Assembly: GCA_944389065.1 (NCBI GenBank)
Contig: CALXKZ010000023.1
Span: 1 to 64,000 of the forward strand
Source of the DNA: an uncultured Spirochaetaceae bacterium
Lineage (GTDB): Bacteria > Spirochaetota > Spirochaetia > Sphaerochaetales > Sphaerochaetaceae
DNA: 64,000 nucleotides
Reading direction: 5' to 3'
Shown here: piece after piece, positions 1 to 8,691 of the stretch
Numbering within the stretch: the first letter of the stretch is position 1
Layout: every line of letters starts with the position of its first letter
Translations under genes and position numbers: made by a program
The notes under the pieces: generated by a model
Told to the model about the DNA's origin: nothing
What the model saw: only the letters and a program-made list of their open reading frames with translations
Database searches by the model: none

Positions 1-1
1 C

Positions 2-514
2 AGGGAGAAGACCGTGGTCAGGAAGATAACTGACAACGTGAAATTCCTCGGCCACTCATTCTGGCGGAACGGCGAAGGGGGGATTGCCCTTGGCATCCAT
101 GAGAAGAGCATGGCTAAGATGAAGAGCACCCTGAAGGAGATAACTGCGGGGAAGACGAATCTAAGCTGGGAACAGCTGAAGATGATGCTCTCGCAGAAGA
201 TAACAGGATGGGTGAGTTGCTTCAGATATGCTAATGCAAAGAAGAAATTGCAAGCGCTTGATGAATGGCTGAGACACCGCATCAGGTGTCTGATATTCAG
301 AAGGTACTGGAGGCCTCGGTCACGCTATGCATTCTTCACCAAGAACTGCAATGCCAAGCATGAAGATGCCCTCAAGGTTGCCAACGCAAGACAAGGTTAT
401 TGGGCATTCTCTGGATTCCATCAGGTAAGCAAATGGGTTAACAACAATCTGCTCCGGAGAGCAGGCTATGTGTTTCTGTATGACGTGTACCAGAGGGTAC
501 ATACCGCGATTTAG
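2..514 (+). CDS. Group II intron reverse transcriptase/maturase, C-terminal part (5' end outside window)
   Basis: The frame is already open at the window edge, so only the last ~170 residues are present. They match the maturase (X) and C-terminal region of group II intron-encoded proteins: KFLGHSFW, then GIHEKS, then a basic stretch with RIRCLIFRRYWRPR and a GYWAFSG motif before the stop. This part binds the intron RNA and helps it splice; the polymerase domain would lie upstream. The stop at 512-514 directly abuts intron domain V, the normal arrangement. A G6 run (77-82) lies in frame. The family call is firm; activity cannot be judged from this fragment. Confidence 0.9.
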   Translation, partial: REKTVVRKITDNVKFLGHSFWRNGEGGIALGIHEKSMAKMKSTLKEITAGKTNLSWEQLKMMLSQKITGWVSCFRYANAKKKLQALDEWLRHRIRCLIFRRYWRPRSRYAFFTKNCNAKHEDALKVANARQGYWAFSGFHQVSKWVNNNLLRRAGYVFLYDVYQRVHTAI

Positions 515-603
515 GAACCGCCGTATACCGAACGGTACGCACGTTGCGGTGTGAGAGGACGGGATTCTGAGAGGTTTATCTTCTCAGATACCTCCTACTC
601 GAT
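514..603 (+). mobile_element. Group II intron 3' end (domains V and VI)
   Basis: Directly after the maturase stop, 514-552 forms the short hairpin expected of domain V (GAACCGCCGTATACC paired with GGTACGCACG, then GCGGT), a form common in bacterial introns. A second hairpin (566-572 with 582-588) fits domain VI, and CCTACTCGAT ending near 603 is the usual intron 3' end. The exact boundary is inferred by analogy. A third complementary arm lies at 611-623, just outside the intron. Confidence 0.75.
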
Positions 604-726
604 AGAAAGCTATCTGAGAAGATTTGTCTTGCTTATTTCATGAAAATTATGAAATACCCTGTTAATTTTGCATTATTATATAATTTATTGTTTGACTTAT
701 CATAATTTTTCTGTAAAAAAGAAACC

Positions 727-1413
727 ATGATAGATAATTTCATTAAAGCAAGGGAAATCCTTGTCTCCTCTTATCCCGAAGGAGATAAGGATACGAAAAG
801 GGAGGGGAGAGTCTTTTACATCAGATTTCTTCTTTCGTTGGATCTTAGTGTAAGTATCGGAAATGAATACTCGCTGACAAAGACCAAGGCTGTAAAGGAT
901 TGCTATTGCCAGATATACCGCCTTCTTGATATGTGGACAGTCTATGAAGCGTTATTGCAATATGCGGAAAGCCTTGGCCTGAAGAATGAGGATGATCATT
1001 CCAGATACAAGTGGATTTCAGCCTGTGGGACAGAGATATCAGAGAGCATAGATGGATGTGCTATGGATGGTATTGAGTATTTACGGTCCTTGAACGATGA
1101 GATCTCAAAGTTCGGCCTTGAGTCTTACTTTTATCACCTGGAACAGCAGTCTGAGAGCAGATCCTTGCAAAAGAATGTCCATAATATGTGGAATATAGTC
1201 AGTATGAGGCCGAATATCTTCGACCGTAAGATCTTCCTTGATTTGATTTATGCAGAGCGCTGTGCGTATTTCCACAACGGAGATTGTGTAAGGATGTCTA
1301 CTGATTACAGCATCAGATTGAAAATGCTGACAAAGTACTATGAAACTCTCAAGGAGGTGGTAATCCGACTTGGAGAATTCTGTTTCATGTATGAGACTCA
1401 AGAGCATCAATAA
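727..1413 (+). CDS. Hypothetical protein, possible HEPN-like domain
   Basis: This 228-residue protein has no signal peptide or membrane segment. It appears mostly helical, with an R-x4-H motif near residues 178-183 (RCAYFHNG) flanked by hydrophobic helices. That is the active-site pattern of HEPN RNases, which often act in toxin-antitoxin and abortive-infection systems. I recognise no closer family, and the motif is short enough to occur by chance. The gene sits alone between an intron end and a lipoprotein promoter, with no obvious MNT-type partner. Upstream is strongly AT-rich with only a weak AAAGAAA ribosome-binding site. The HEPN idea is an inference. Confidence 0.5.
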   Translation: MIDNFIKAREILVSSYPEGDKDTKREGRVFYIRFLLSLDLSVSIGNEYSLTKTKAVKDCYCQIYRLLDMWTVYEALLQYAESLGLKNEDDHSRYKWISACGTEISESIDGCAMDGIEYLRSLNDEISKFGLESYFYHLEQQSESRSLQKNVHNMWNIVSMRPNIFDRKIFLDLIYAERCAYFHNGDCVRMSTDYSIRLKMLTKYYETLKEVVIRLGEFCFMYETQEHQ

Positions 1414-1684
1414 GCTGTGTGAAACCAATTGACTTATACATGGCATATCCGGATGGGAACTGAAGGGTATGCTTTTACTTTAGGTATGTAAATTCCTAGT
1501 CTTCGAAAGTAAGAAAAAATAGGTGCTATCACAAATTTCAAAATTTCCTGCTTTTGTTTCTCAAAATAGCTATGAAGTACGCAAAACAATAAAAATAGAA
1601 TATATTTTTATAAAAATAATCTATTTTGATGATAATTAATTAAAATTGAGGGGGAACTTTTTTCATAAAAAAGGGGGGCAAAAC

Positions 1685-1713
1685 TTGACCTTTGCCATTA
1701 AGGGGGGTAAAAT
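1685..1713 (+). promoter_or_regulatory. Promoter of the 1748 lipoprotein with G6 run against the -10 box
   Basis: TTGACC (1685-1690), a 17-base spacer and TAAAAT (1708-1713). The last six spacer bases are GGGGGG (1702-1707). Two more G runs lie upstream, at 1650-1654 and 1673-1678. A change in G-run length would alter the -35/-10 spacing directly. The rest of the 1414-1684 gap holds only AT-rich sequence. Confidence 0.7.
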
Positions 1714-1747
1714 CACATCAGAATCTTAAAAAAGAGGGTTGAGAGAT

Positions 1748-4306
1748 ATGGCAAGAAAATCAAGCATTTTTCTTACAGTCGGTCTTGTGTTGCTGGCTCT
1801 CCTGATGGGCTGCTCCAACGAGACAAAATATCCGGATGTCCCGTCTGATGTCGTAATCACACAGGCAACAGACTTCCTTGAAGGACAGACTTTCAATTCA
1901 TCGAATTTCACAGTGAGTGTGAAATATCTCTATTCAAATGGGTATAGAGATGTTCCAGCATCCATTCTGACATTCAATGATAATGACAAGAACGGAGTAG
2001 TGTCCTTCGGAGATACTGTCACAGCATCCGCTGGTACTGATCTGAATGGAAAGGCTGTTGAAAAGACAGCTGACATCAATGTTTATGCAATTGATTACAT
2101 TACTGCAGTTGCAACAGTTGAAGCATTTGCATGGAATGGTTCAGCTGCAACAATAGCTGTAACACCAGACCAGGTAGAGGTAACAGCACATTATGCAGGT
2201 GATCAGACTCTTGTTCTTACAAGCACTGATTATTCTGCTGGTCCGATTGCAATCGATGTTGATAAAAACAAGGATAACGAGACATTTGAATCGAATTTCC
2301 GCGTTACACTTGCTGAGAGCCTTGCAGCGAAAGGAACAGTAGGTTCGGAATATCTTGTACCTGTTGTTGTTTCCCAGTCAATTTCCTCAGAGCTTGAGGA
2401 AGTACAGAGCGTAACAGGCTTTGCAACAAATACATATAATATTCCAAAGTTCGATTATGCTGATGCCGATGATCTTGCTTCATATCTTGATGCATCAAAG
2501 ATCAAGGTCAATGCTACTGGAATTGATAACCTTGGTAAGAAGACAACAAAGTCAGTTACTGCAGATACAATCGAAGGACTTGAGCTTTCATTTGTTAATG
2601 CTGAGACTGGCCTTGCACTTACAGATTTTGATTCCCTGAAGTATGCAACAGGATCAAATTTCACAGGTCTTGCTATCACTGGTACATTTAACGATGCTCC
2701 TGTTAATGGTAAAGTAACAGTAGGTTTGTATCAGGATACGGCTCTTAAGGTACAGTACAATGGTGAAGGCATTGTAATTGGAACAAAGAATACAGATCTT
2801 GATCTTAATGATTTCCGTGTACTCCTTACTGTAAATGGAGAAACATCGGATATTACTGATGAAGTATCAGCAGAAGATTTCTATTTTGCTACATCTAACA
2901 AAGATGATACAGACAAAACTGTTGTAAATGATACTTATTCCTATGTTGGAGTAAAGTACAAGGGTGCAGATACTGCCGCTGCTGGACTGGCATCTATCAC
3001 AACAAAATCTCAGTATGTTGATTACACACTTGGAAGCATGACAATTACTCTTGATGAGGATTTTGCTCTTAATCCGCAGTACTATCCAGAAGGAAAGGTA
3101 CTTGATCTTGTTAAGGGTGCAATCACATCAATAAAGGTAACAAAGACAGCCGCTGACAAGTCAACATCTGAAGTTGTTATCGATGTAAATGATCCTAACC
3201 TTACATTGACTCTTACAACAGATGGTATTAATGCATATGATTATGAGAAGGCTGTTTCTACAATTAAGTTGGGAGCATCCTATGAATATGGTGCAGAAGA
3301 TACTGTAAATCTGATGACACCTGTTGATGTTACTGTAGCATCTACAGCAACAATCACATCTGTTGTTCTTGAACCAGAGTATGAAGCAAATCCTGCAATT
3401 GGCGATCCTATTACATGGAAGGTCACAGTAAACGGAACAGATGGTGGCTGGGTACTCCAGGAGACAACACTTGATGTAAAGAACAAATCAGTAGGTAGTC
3501 TTGCTGTACGTTATTTCATTGATGGTGTTGAGTATAAAACAGCTACATTCGGTGGTACATCAAAGACTTATATTCCAACAACAATTGGTGAGACAGCAGT
3601 CGAGAATATCATCGTAAAGGTTGGTGACGTTAACTCTGAGGCCGTTGATCTTGTTGCTGGTAGATGGTATGTCGCACCGACAATTTCTTCTCTTGTTGCA
3701 GAGGTAACAGATGAGTATGCCGCTAAGGCTTACATTGACAGTGAAATAAGTGTTAATGTAAATGATTATGCTCTTACTGAAGAATCCATAAAGAAAGCAT
3801 TTGGAGTATCCAATATCGAGGATATTCCTGCACAGTATCTGCCGAAGATTGTTGAGATAATCCCAGCAGTAGATGGTGCAAAGGTTGTTTCTGGTGATAA
3901 TGCTAACTCTGTTAATGTTGTTGTAACCTATGTTGATAAGAGCGGTGCAACACAGAGAGAAACACTGACAAATGCAGTTGCATTTACTGGTAAAGCATGG
4001 ACCGATAACTCTGGCGCTTATCTGACACTTGAAGACGAAAAGATCGAGAATAACCAGCTTGAAGCAGGTGCTCATCCTTATGATTTTGATATAGCCGGCC
4101 TAGTTGATTATGGTACAGTAACAGCAGGAAAATTGATTGGTTATGTTAAGGGAACAACCTGGAATGGTGAGGTTTCTTCTCTTACTACTTCTGCTACAAA
4201 CTTCAGTGTACTTGAAGGTGAAAGCTATACTTTTGTTTATTCTTACGATGGAAAGACCGCGGAGTATGGCACAATAACAATAAATGTTGTTGCACCTGCA
4301 AACTGA
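1748..4306 (+). CDS. Large surface lipoprotein with Ig-like repeats
   Basis: 852 residues from ATG 1748, chosen because it begins a clean lipoprotein signal (MARKSSIFLTVGLVLLALLM then G-C). The TTG at 1739 is less likely. The mature N-terminus is an Ig-like repeat (ITQATDFLEGQTFNSSNF to GTDLNGKAVE) containing a 12-residue loop D-x-D-x-N-G-x-V-x-x-x-D encoded at 1979-2014, like an EF-hand or dockerin calcium site. Several further beta-rich domains follow, and no transmembrane segment. It is homologous along its length to the product of 12024; shared landmarks include IPKF(D/N)YA and DDFRV/NDFRV followed by LTV. Probably anchored in the outer membrane and exposed; the ligand is unknown. Its promoter contains a G6 run. 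Confidence 0.85.
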   Translation: MARKSSIFLTVGLVLLALLMGCSNETKYPDVPSDVVITQATDFLEGQTFNSSNFTVSVKYLYSNGYRDVPASILTFNDNDKNGVVSFGDTVTASAGTDLNGKAVEKTADINVYAIDYITAVATVEAFAWNGSAATIAVTPDQVEVTAHYAGDQTLVLTSTDYSAGPIAIDVDKNKDNETFESNFRVTLAESLAAKGTVGSEYLVPVVVSQSISSELEEVQSVTGFATNTYNIPKFDYADADDLASYLDASKIKVNATGIDNLGKKTTKSVTADTIEGLELSFVNAETGLALTDFDSLKYATGSNFTGLAITGTFNDAPVNGKVTVGLYQDTALKVQYNGEGIVIGTKNTDLDLNDFRVLLTVNGETSDITDEVSAEDFYFATSNKDDTDKTVVNDTYSYVGVKYKGADTAAAGLASITTKSQYVDYTLGSMTITLDEDFALNPQYYPEGKVLDLVKGAITSIKVTKTAADKSTSEVVIDVNDPNLTLTLTTDGINAYDYEKAVSTIKLGASYEYGAEDTVNLMTPVDVTVASTATITSVVLEPEYEANPAIGDPITWKVTVNGTDGGWVLQETTLDVKNKSVGSLAVRYFIDGVEYKTATFGGTSKTYIPTTIGETAVENIIVKVGDVNSEAVDLVAGRWYVAPTISSLVAEVTDEYAAKAYIDSEISVNVNDYALTEESIKKAFGVSNIEDIPAQYLPKIVEIIPAVDGAKVVSGDNANSVNVVVTYVDKSGATQRETLTNAVAFTGKAWTDNSGAYLTLEDEKIENNQLEAGAHPYDFDIAGLVDYGTVTAGKLIGYVKGTTWNGEVSSLTTSATNFSVLEGESYTFVYSYDGKTAEYGTITINVVAPAN

Positions 4307-4343
4307 TTAAACAGTGTGAACTCTGAGAATTCAGAGGATGATG

Positions 4344-4380
4344 TCCGTCCAGTCTGGATGACTGGATTGGACGGATTTTC
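4344..4380 (+). terminator. Terminator after the 1748 lipoprotein
   Basis: TCCGTCCA (4344-4351) pairs with TGGACGGA (4368-4375), with an inner CCAGTC/GACTGG stem, followed by TTTT. A small hairpin CTCTGA-GAAT-TCAGAG precedes it at 4321-4336. Confidence 0.75.
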
Positions 4381-4393
4381 TAGGAGGAAGACT

Positions 4394-4588
4394 ATGGAAG
4401 AGAAAGAGTCCCTCCGGAAACAGAAGATTCCAAAGGAGAAGAGGCAGGAATGCCTGAGGCTCTTTGATGCCGGTTATGGCTATAAGAAGACAGCGCAGCT
4501 TGCCGGGCTGAATACATATACAGTCCGGGATTACAAGAGGCGGTACATACAGGGAGACAACACCTGGGCTGATAGAGGTTCGTGCTGA
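4394..4588 (+). CDS. Small helix-turn-helix protein (transposase-like N-terminus)
   Basis: 64 residues from ATG 4394, preceded by a strong TAGGAGG ribosome-binding site (4381-4387). An in-frame GTG at 4316 lies before the upstream terminator and is rejected. Residues ~16-50 (ECLRLFDAGYGYKKTAQLAG, then NTYTVRDYKRRY) look like the HTH at the start of IS-type transposases or of small stand-alone HTH proteins. The protein ends soon after, so it is either an intact small DNA-binding protein or a transposase remnant. No terminal inverted repeats were seen. It lies between two lipoprotein genes with its own terminator downstream. Confidence 0.65.
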   Translation: MEEKESLRKQKIPKEKRQECLRLFDAGYGYKKTAQLAGLNTYTVRDYKRRYIQGDNTWADRGSC

Positions 4589-4614
4589 TCCCTGAACTGT
4601 GGAGGTTAGCCTCC

Positions 4615-4640
4615 AAGGGCCCATCATTGTGTGGGCCCTT
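4615..4640 (+). terminator. Hairpin terminator after the small HTH gene
   Basis: AAGGGCCCA (4615-4623) and TGGGCCCTT (4632-4640) form a perfect 9-bp stem with an 8-base loop. The U tract is poor (CTTCTTAAC), so it may be inefficient and allow read-through into the next lipoprotein. Confidence 0.65.
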
Positions 4641-4663
4641 CTTAACAAAGAGGAGATATGTTT

Positions 4664-5575
4664 ATGCGGAAGTTTATGTCTGCAGCCTTTGTTATTCTTA
4701 TGCTGCTTCTTGTCTCATGTCAGCCGCAGTCAAATACTGCTCTTGTTGATGAGACACGTAAGCTGAATGATTTTGCTGAAGACTTCAGTATCGAGGAACT
4801 CCTTTCGGATATGTCCGATGAATTGGTGTCCCTTGAGATAGATGTGAAAGAGATTTCATCTGAGGAGTACAATGCTGTTATCTCATTCGATCGATATGCA
4901 ATTGGAAAATACAGCAGAATAGACTCAGGCAGTTTGAGTTTCAGTTTCAGGACTGATGAGTATGGAAATGCTTTCAGCTATTCGATATCAACTGCAGCAC
5001 CTGTTTCAGTAAGCTACTCCAAGGATGGAAATATCGTGACAGGAAATGAATCCTGGACTGTGTCTGGAGTGACAATACTTACAGTAGAAGAGGGGAGCAT
5101 ATCAGGTGTTAAGATCTCTGGTGACAAAATCACTGTCGATGAATCCGTGCTTTCTGCAATCTTCTCTGAGGGATTGATCATCAGAGGAGGAAGCTTTGCT
5201 ACAGCTAATAGGGTAAAGATATTCCCTGACTGGATGCATGGTGATTATCTCGGTACTTTCACTGCAGCAGGTTCTTCGGAGGCGTCAATGCCGATTGCAT
5301 TCAGAATCAGTGATGAGCAGATTGCTGTTTCTTATCAGGAAGATGAGGATTCTCCATTGATGAGTGCTGTTCTGGGAAAGGGTGGCTATGAGATAACTGA
5401 TCCGTCTGTTGGAAGCAGTGCATCTAATAAGCAGTTTGCCTTCCAGACTGTTTATGATGTGTATCCTGTTTTGACTTTTGTTTTCAGCGAAGGTGAAAGC
5501 GGAGAGCTTGATGTTTCAATTTCCATTCCTGATGCTGGATCAGTAAATGGTAAATTCATTCCTGTGAATAACTGA
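4664..5575 (+). CDS. Lipoprotein of unknown function
   Basis: 303 residues from ATG 4664, eight bases after AGGAG (4651-4655); ATG 4658 is possible but too close to it. The signal MRKFMSAAFVILMLLLVSC gives a lipobox LVSC. The first ~150 mature residues, containing ISFDRYAIGK followed by SGSLSFSF, resemble the N-terminal domains of the products of 9891 and 57361 (F-x-GY, about ten residues, SG-x-x-x-x-F, then a serine-rich beta stretch). The C-terminal half is also beta-rich and has no known motif. It may be co-transcribed with the small HTH gene through a weak terminator. Function unknown. Confidence 0.8.
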   Translation: MRKFMSAAFVILMLLLVSCQPQSNTALVDETRKLNDFAEDFSIEELLSDMSDELVSLEIDVKEISSEEYNAVISFDRYAIGKYSRIDSGSLSFSFRTDEYGNAFSYSISTAAPVSVSYSKDGNIVTGNESWTVSGVTILTVEEGSISGVKISGDKITVDESVLSAIFSEGLIIRGGSFATANRVKIFPDWMHGDYLGTFTAAGSSEASMPIAFRISDEQIAVSYQEDEDSPLMSAVLGKGGYEITDPSVGSSASNKQFAFQTVYDVYPVLTFVFSEGESGELDVSISIPDAGSVNGKFIPVNN

Positions 5576-5599
5576 GAATCAACTCTTGGTCGTATAGAG

Positions 5600-5630
5600 A
5601 AGGCAGCCCTGTCATGAGCTGCCTTTCTTT
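5600..5630 (+). terminator. Terminator between convergent lipoprotein genes
   Basis: AAGGCAGC (5600-5607) pairs with GCTGCCTT (5618-5625), followed by TCTTT. It serves the plus-strand gene ending at 5575. Confidence 0.75.
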
Positions 5631-5637
5631 GTTGGCT

Positions 5638-6195
5638 TCAGCCAATCTCATTTGTGTCGAAGGAGTAGGGCACATTGTTGATTTTAACAGTGCCTGCAAC
5701 TTCGTCCATTGTTCCTTCGATATCGAAGACGTAATCATAGATTCTGATTCTTCCATCTGCTGTCATCTTCGGTTCAGTGGAGTCTGTCTCATCAACTCTG
5801 AACAATCCCCAGTATGCTACAGGGAAATCGACATTGGAAAGCTCTTCGCCTGAAAGCGTATAGTCCTTTCCGTATTCGATTTTCTGAGGATCGAAGGTAT
5901 CCTGTCCGATAGCAAAGACCATAGCAAGAAGCGTTCCGGCAGCATTTTCCTTTGGAATGGAAGAGCCCTGGCTCATGATGCTGTAGAATTCATCGAAGTC
6001 ACCATTCAACGCGGGCATCTCAGTATCTGTTCCAGGGTTTTCAGGTGTATCAGGATCACTTGGATCAGTGACTGGTTCCTCTGTTCCTGTTCCCGGGTTC
6101 TCTCCCTGGTCTGTTCCTGCATTTGGGCTGCAGGCAACGGCGAAGATTGCGATAAGTGCAATCACAAAAAGCATGCGCAGTTTCTTAAGCAACAT
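5638..6195 (-). CDS. Small lipoprotein with acidic Pro/Thr linker
   Basis: 185 residues from ATG 6195, five bases after GGAGG; the frame extends further upstream without another good start. The signal peptide ends in AVAC. A ~40-residue low-complexity linker rich in Pro, Thr, Glu, Asp and Gly (GTGTEEPVTDPSDPDTPENP) lifts a compact C-terminal domain of ~130 residues. I recognise no family. It lies downstream of the BspA-like gene on the same strand, separated by ~90 bases. Confidence 0.8.
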   Translation of the reverse strand: MLLKKLRMLFVIALIAIFAVACSPNAGTDQGENPGTGTEEPVTDPSDPDTPENPGTDTEMPALNGDFDEFYSIMSQGSSIPKENAAGTLLAMVFAIGQDTFDPQKIEYGKDYTLSGEELSNVDFPVAYWGLFRVDETDSTEPKMTADGRIRIYDYVFDIEGTMDEVAGTVKINNVPYSFDTNEIG

Positions 6196-6288
6196 GTTTT
6201 CCTCCAATGTTTGTTTTCTGATGTTGATGATAATGAGTTAATCAAATTAATGGAATGGCCATAAGCGAGTGCCTATGGCCAAGTGTGG

Positions 6289-8254
6289 TTACTGCTGGTT
6301 TTCAGTAATTGTTCCATCAGTGCATTTGACTGAAATAGGGTAGTTGCAGCCCCGGAATGCAAAGCCAAGTGCTTTCCACTCTTCTATTGTTCCACCGTAG
6401 GTTATATTCTGCAGATTATAGCAGTCGATGAATACATCATTGCCTGCATATGTAAGGGATGCAGGTATTGTTATTGATATAAGATTGTTGCAGCCAGAAA
6501 ATGCTTCATTCTCGATCGTTGTTACGCCCTCTGGGAGAACAATGCTGTCAAAATATGCATTTCTGAATGCCTCTTCGCCTATTGTCGTCAATGTCGAAGG
6601 GAATGATATCGAATCAATAACCTGCGTAAAGAAAACAGAATCTCCAAGTCTTGTAACGCCTTCAGGAACAACGATGTCCGTTATTTCTTCGTCCCAGATG
6701 AACAATGTCGTTCCATAGTCGCTGAGGAAAGAATTCCCAGAGCCTTCAATCCAGGAATACTCCGATCCTTCTGCGAACTTTATATCGCCATCATAGCCAT
6801 CAAAGGTAGTATAGTCGAAATCCTCGATACTTGCAGGGAGAGTCACGGATTCAAGTGAAGTGCATCCTGAGAATACTTCGGAGTCAATCTCTATAGGACA
6901 TTCTTCGAAAACGACTGTCTTTAACGATGAACAGCCTTTGAATACGTATGATCTGATATATCTTGCATAAGAGGAAAAGCTTGCCTCTGTAAGAGAAGTA
7001 CAGCCCTCGAAAAGACTTTCTCCGATGAACTCTTCCTTTGCGTTCACTTCCGCAGAGACAAGATTCTTGCAGTTCTTGAATATACTGTAGGACATCTCAA
7101 GAACTGTAGAAGGAACCGTAACTTCAGTCAGACCTGCTCCTTCGAATGCGGATTCGCCGATATAATCAAGCGAGGAGGGGAACTCGATTGCTTTCAGAGC
7201 AGTGCATCCTGCGAATGCTCTGCTGTTTATGCTGTCAAGAAGAGCCGGGAACTTCACAGTCTCAAGAGAAGTACAGCCTTCGAAGAGCTGATTGCTGATC
7301 ATATCGAGACCGCTTGCGGAAAGATCCACACTCTTCAGACTTTTGCAGTCCTGGAATGTACCGGATGCGTCCTCGCTATAATAGTATGTACTCTTGACTG
7401 TGGAAGGCACCCTGATTGTCTCGATGCCTGTACCTGCAAGGAATCCAGGGGAAAGCGATCTCATCCAGCGTGGGAATTCAAATGCAGTAATATTCACGCA
7501 GTCCTTGAATGCGTTGTATCCGAAATTCAGTTCATCGGAGCGGTCTTCGAACTGGACAGATGAAAGTGCTGATCCAGCAAAGGCATTATTCCCTATATAT
7601 TCTATAGAAGCAGGAATATAAACACTGCTGATCTGGCTGCCTTTGAATGCATCATCCTCGACTCTGGTAACTGATGCGCTGAAATCTTTATCAGCTACAG
7701 AGAATGAGATGTTCTCAGGAATCTCCAGAAGCTCTGCTGATCCTGTGAAACCTATGATGCTGGCTTCATTGTCTATCACAAGGTATATGATTCCTTTCTC
7801 GTCCTGATACCTTCTGGAAGGGTTCAGCTCATCAACCTGTTCCATATAGTCATCCATTCCTTCGATATCAGCCATAGGGCCGCTGGTCCATCTGAAGAAG
7901 CCTGGATTGAACATGCTGACTGTGGATTTCCCTGAATATCCTTCAGGGCCGTCAGCAAACTGAAGATCGACTGTGTTGCCAGAGACACTGTATGTGCCTT
8001 TGTATTCGCTTGTTGTAGTTACAGTGCCATCAACAGCAGTGGCAGAAGCTGTTCCGAATGTGAAAGAACCATCGTCGGAGAATACGAACCAATATGTCTC
8101 GCTTTCATTCTCTGAGTTGTATGTCTGCCATGTCCCGATGATATCCTTGCTGAGATCACCTGTAGTCTCTATGCCCCCCATTGGGTGCACAGGAGACAGC
8201 AAGCAGAATGCAGGATATCAGAGCAAAAAGAATATGCATTCTATTTCTTTGCAT
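6289..8254 (-). CDS. BspA-like leucine-rich-repeat lipoprotein, frameshifted at a C6 run
   Basis: The body (open from 8202) begins with a small domain with GTWQTY and DDGSFTF, then many LRR_5/BspA repeats of the type AF-x-GC-x-x-L-x-x-(I/V)-x-(I/F)-P to the C-terminus. These are surface adhesion-type repeats. It has no signal peptide of its own. In another frame, ATG 8254, preceded by GGAGG, encodes a lipoprotein signal ending LLAVSC then APNGG. The two frames are separated only by the G6 run read on this strand (C 8174-8179). With six G, translation stops nine codons after the lipobox Cys; with five it would continue into the LRR body. It is either a phase-variable gene caught off, a decayed gene or a sequence error. 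Confidence 0.85.
8174..8179 (-). repeat. Homopolymer G6 run at the lipobox/body junction
   Basis: Six C on the plus strand, hence six G in the gene. The start codon (8254) and the body frame (8202) are 52 bases apart; losing one base gives 51 and restores one frame. Confidence 0.85.
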
Positions 8255-8370
8255 AAAAACCTCCAATGCTGGAGTCTATCAGAAACACTATGGAATATAA
8301 AGGTTTCGATGCTTTTCTTCCGGATTATATATCTGACCATTGAAGACTTGTGCCGTCAGAAATAGTTCTG

Positions 8371-8399
8371 TTGCATTGCTATTATATATGCAATATACT
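8371..8399 (+). promoter_or_regulatory. Toxin-antitoxin promoter with overlapping operator
   Basis: TTGCAT (8371-8376), 17 bases, TATACT (8394-8399) make a strong promoter. TTGCAT and ATGCAA (8388-8393) form an inverted repeat spanning the -35 box and spacer, the usual place for autorepression by a DinJ/RelB-type complex. Confidence 0.7.
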
Positions 8400-8418
8400 T
8401 CTATTAGAGGTGAAATAT

Positions 8419-8691
8419 ATGGCAGATACAACGAATTTCAGTTTACGCATAGATAATGATTTAAAAAAACAGAGTGAAGATATTTTTGCAGAACTTGGTA
8501 TGAATCTCACAACTGCGATAAATGTTTTTCTCCGTCAGGCTGTACGAGAAGGGGGATTCCCGTTCAAGGTCAGGCTGGATGTGCCAAATAAACGGACGAT
8601 AGCTGCTATGGAAGAAGCTCTTGCATTGATTGCTGAAAAGAATACAAAAAAGTATTCTGTCGAAGAAGCGCTGCAGGAACTGAAAAAATGA
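8419..8691 (+). CDS. Type II antitoxin, RelB/DinJ family
   Basis: 90 residues from ATG 8419, after an AGAGGTG ribosome-binding site. The N-terminus (NFSLRIDNDLKKQSEDIFAE) is the ribbon-helix-helix DNA-binding segment typical of RelB/DinJ, with the family's GMNLTTAINVFLRQAV. The C-terminal ~35 residues (ALIAEKNTKKYSVEEALQEL) would wrap the toxin. It overlaps the toxin gene by four bases (ATGA), so the two are translationally coupled. It is expected to neutralise the YafQ-type toxin and repress its own promoter through the inverted repeat just upstream. Confidence 0.9.
   Translation: MADTTNFSLRIDNDLKKQSEDIFAELGMNLTTAINVFLRQAVREGGFPFKVRLDVPNKRTIAAMEEALALIAEKNTKKYSVEEALQELKK

Noticed and set aside
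1650-1707. G-quadruplex upstream of the 1748 lipoprotein
   Set aside because: Only three G runs with loops of 18-23 bases; a stable quadruplex is unlikely.
3560-4075. Minus-strand 171-residue Cys-rich frame within the 1748 lipoprotein
   Set aside because: Antisense shadow with no ribosome-binding site; the Cys and Asn content comes from reverse-reading Ala and Val codons.
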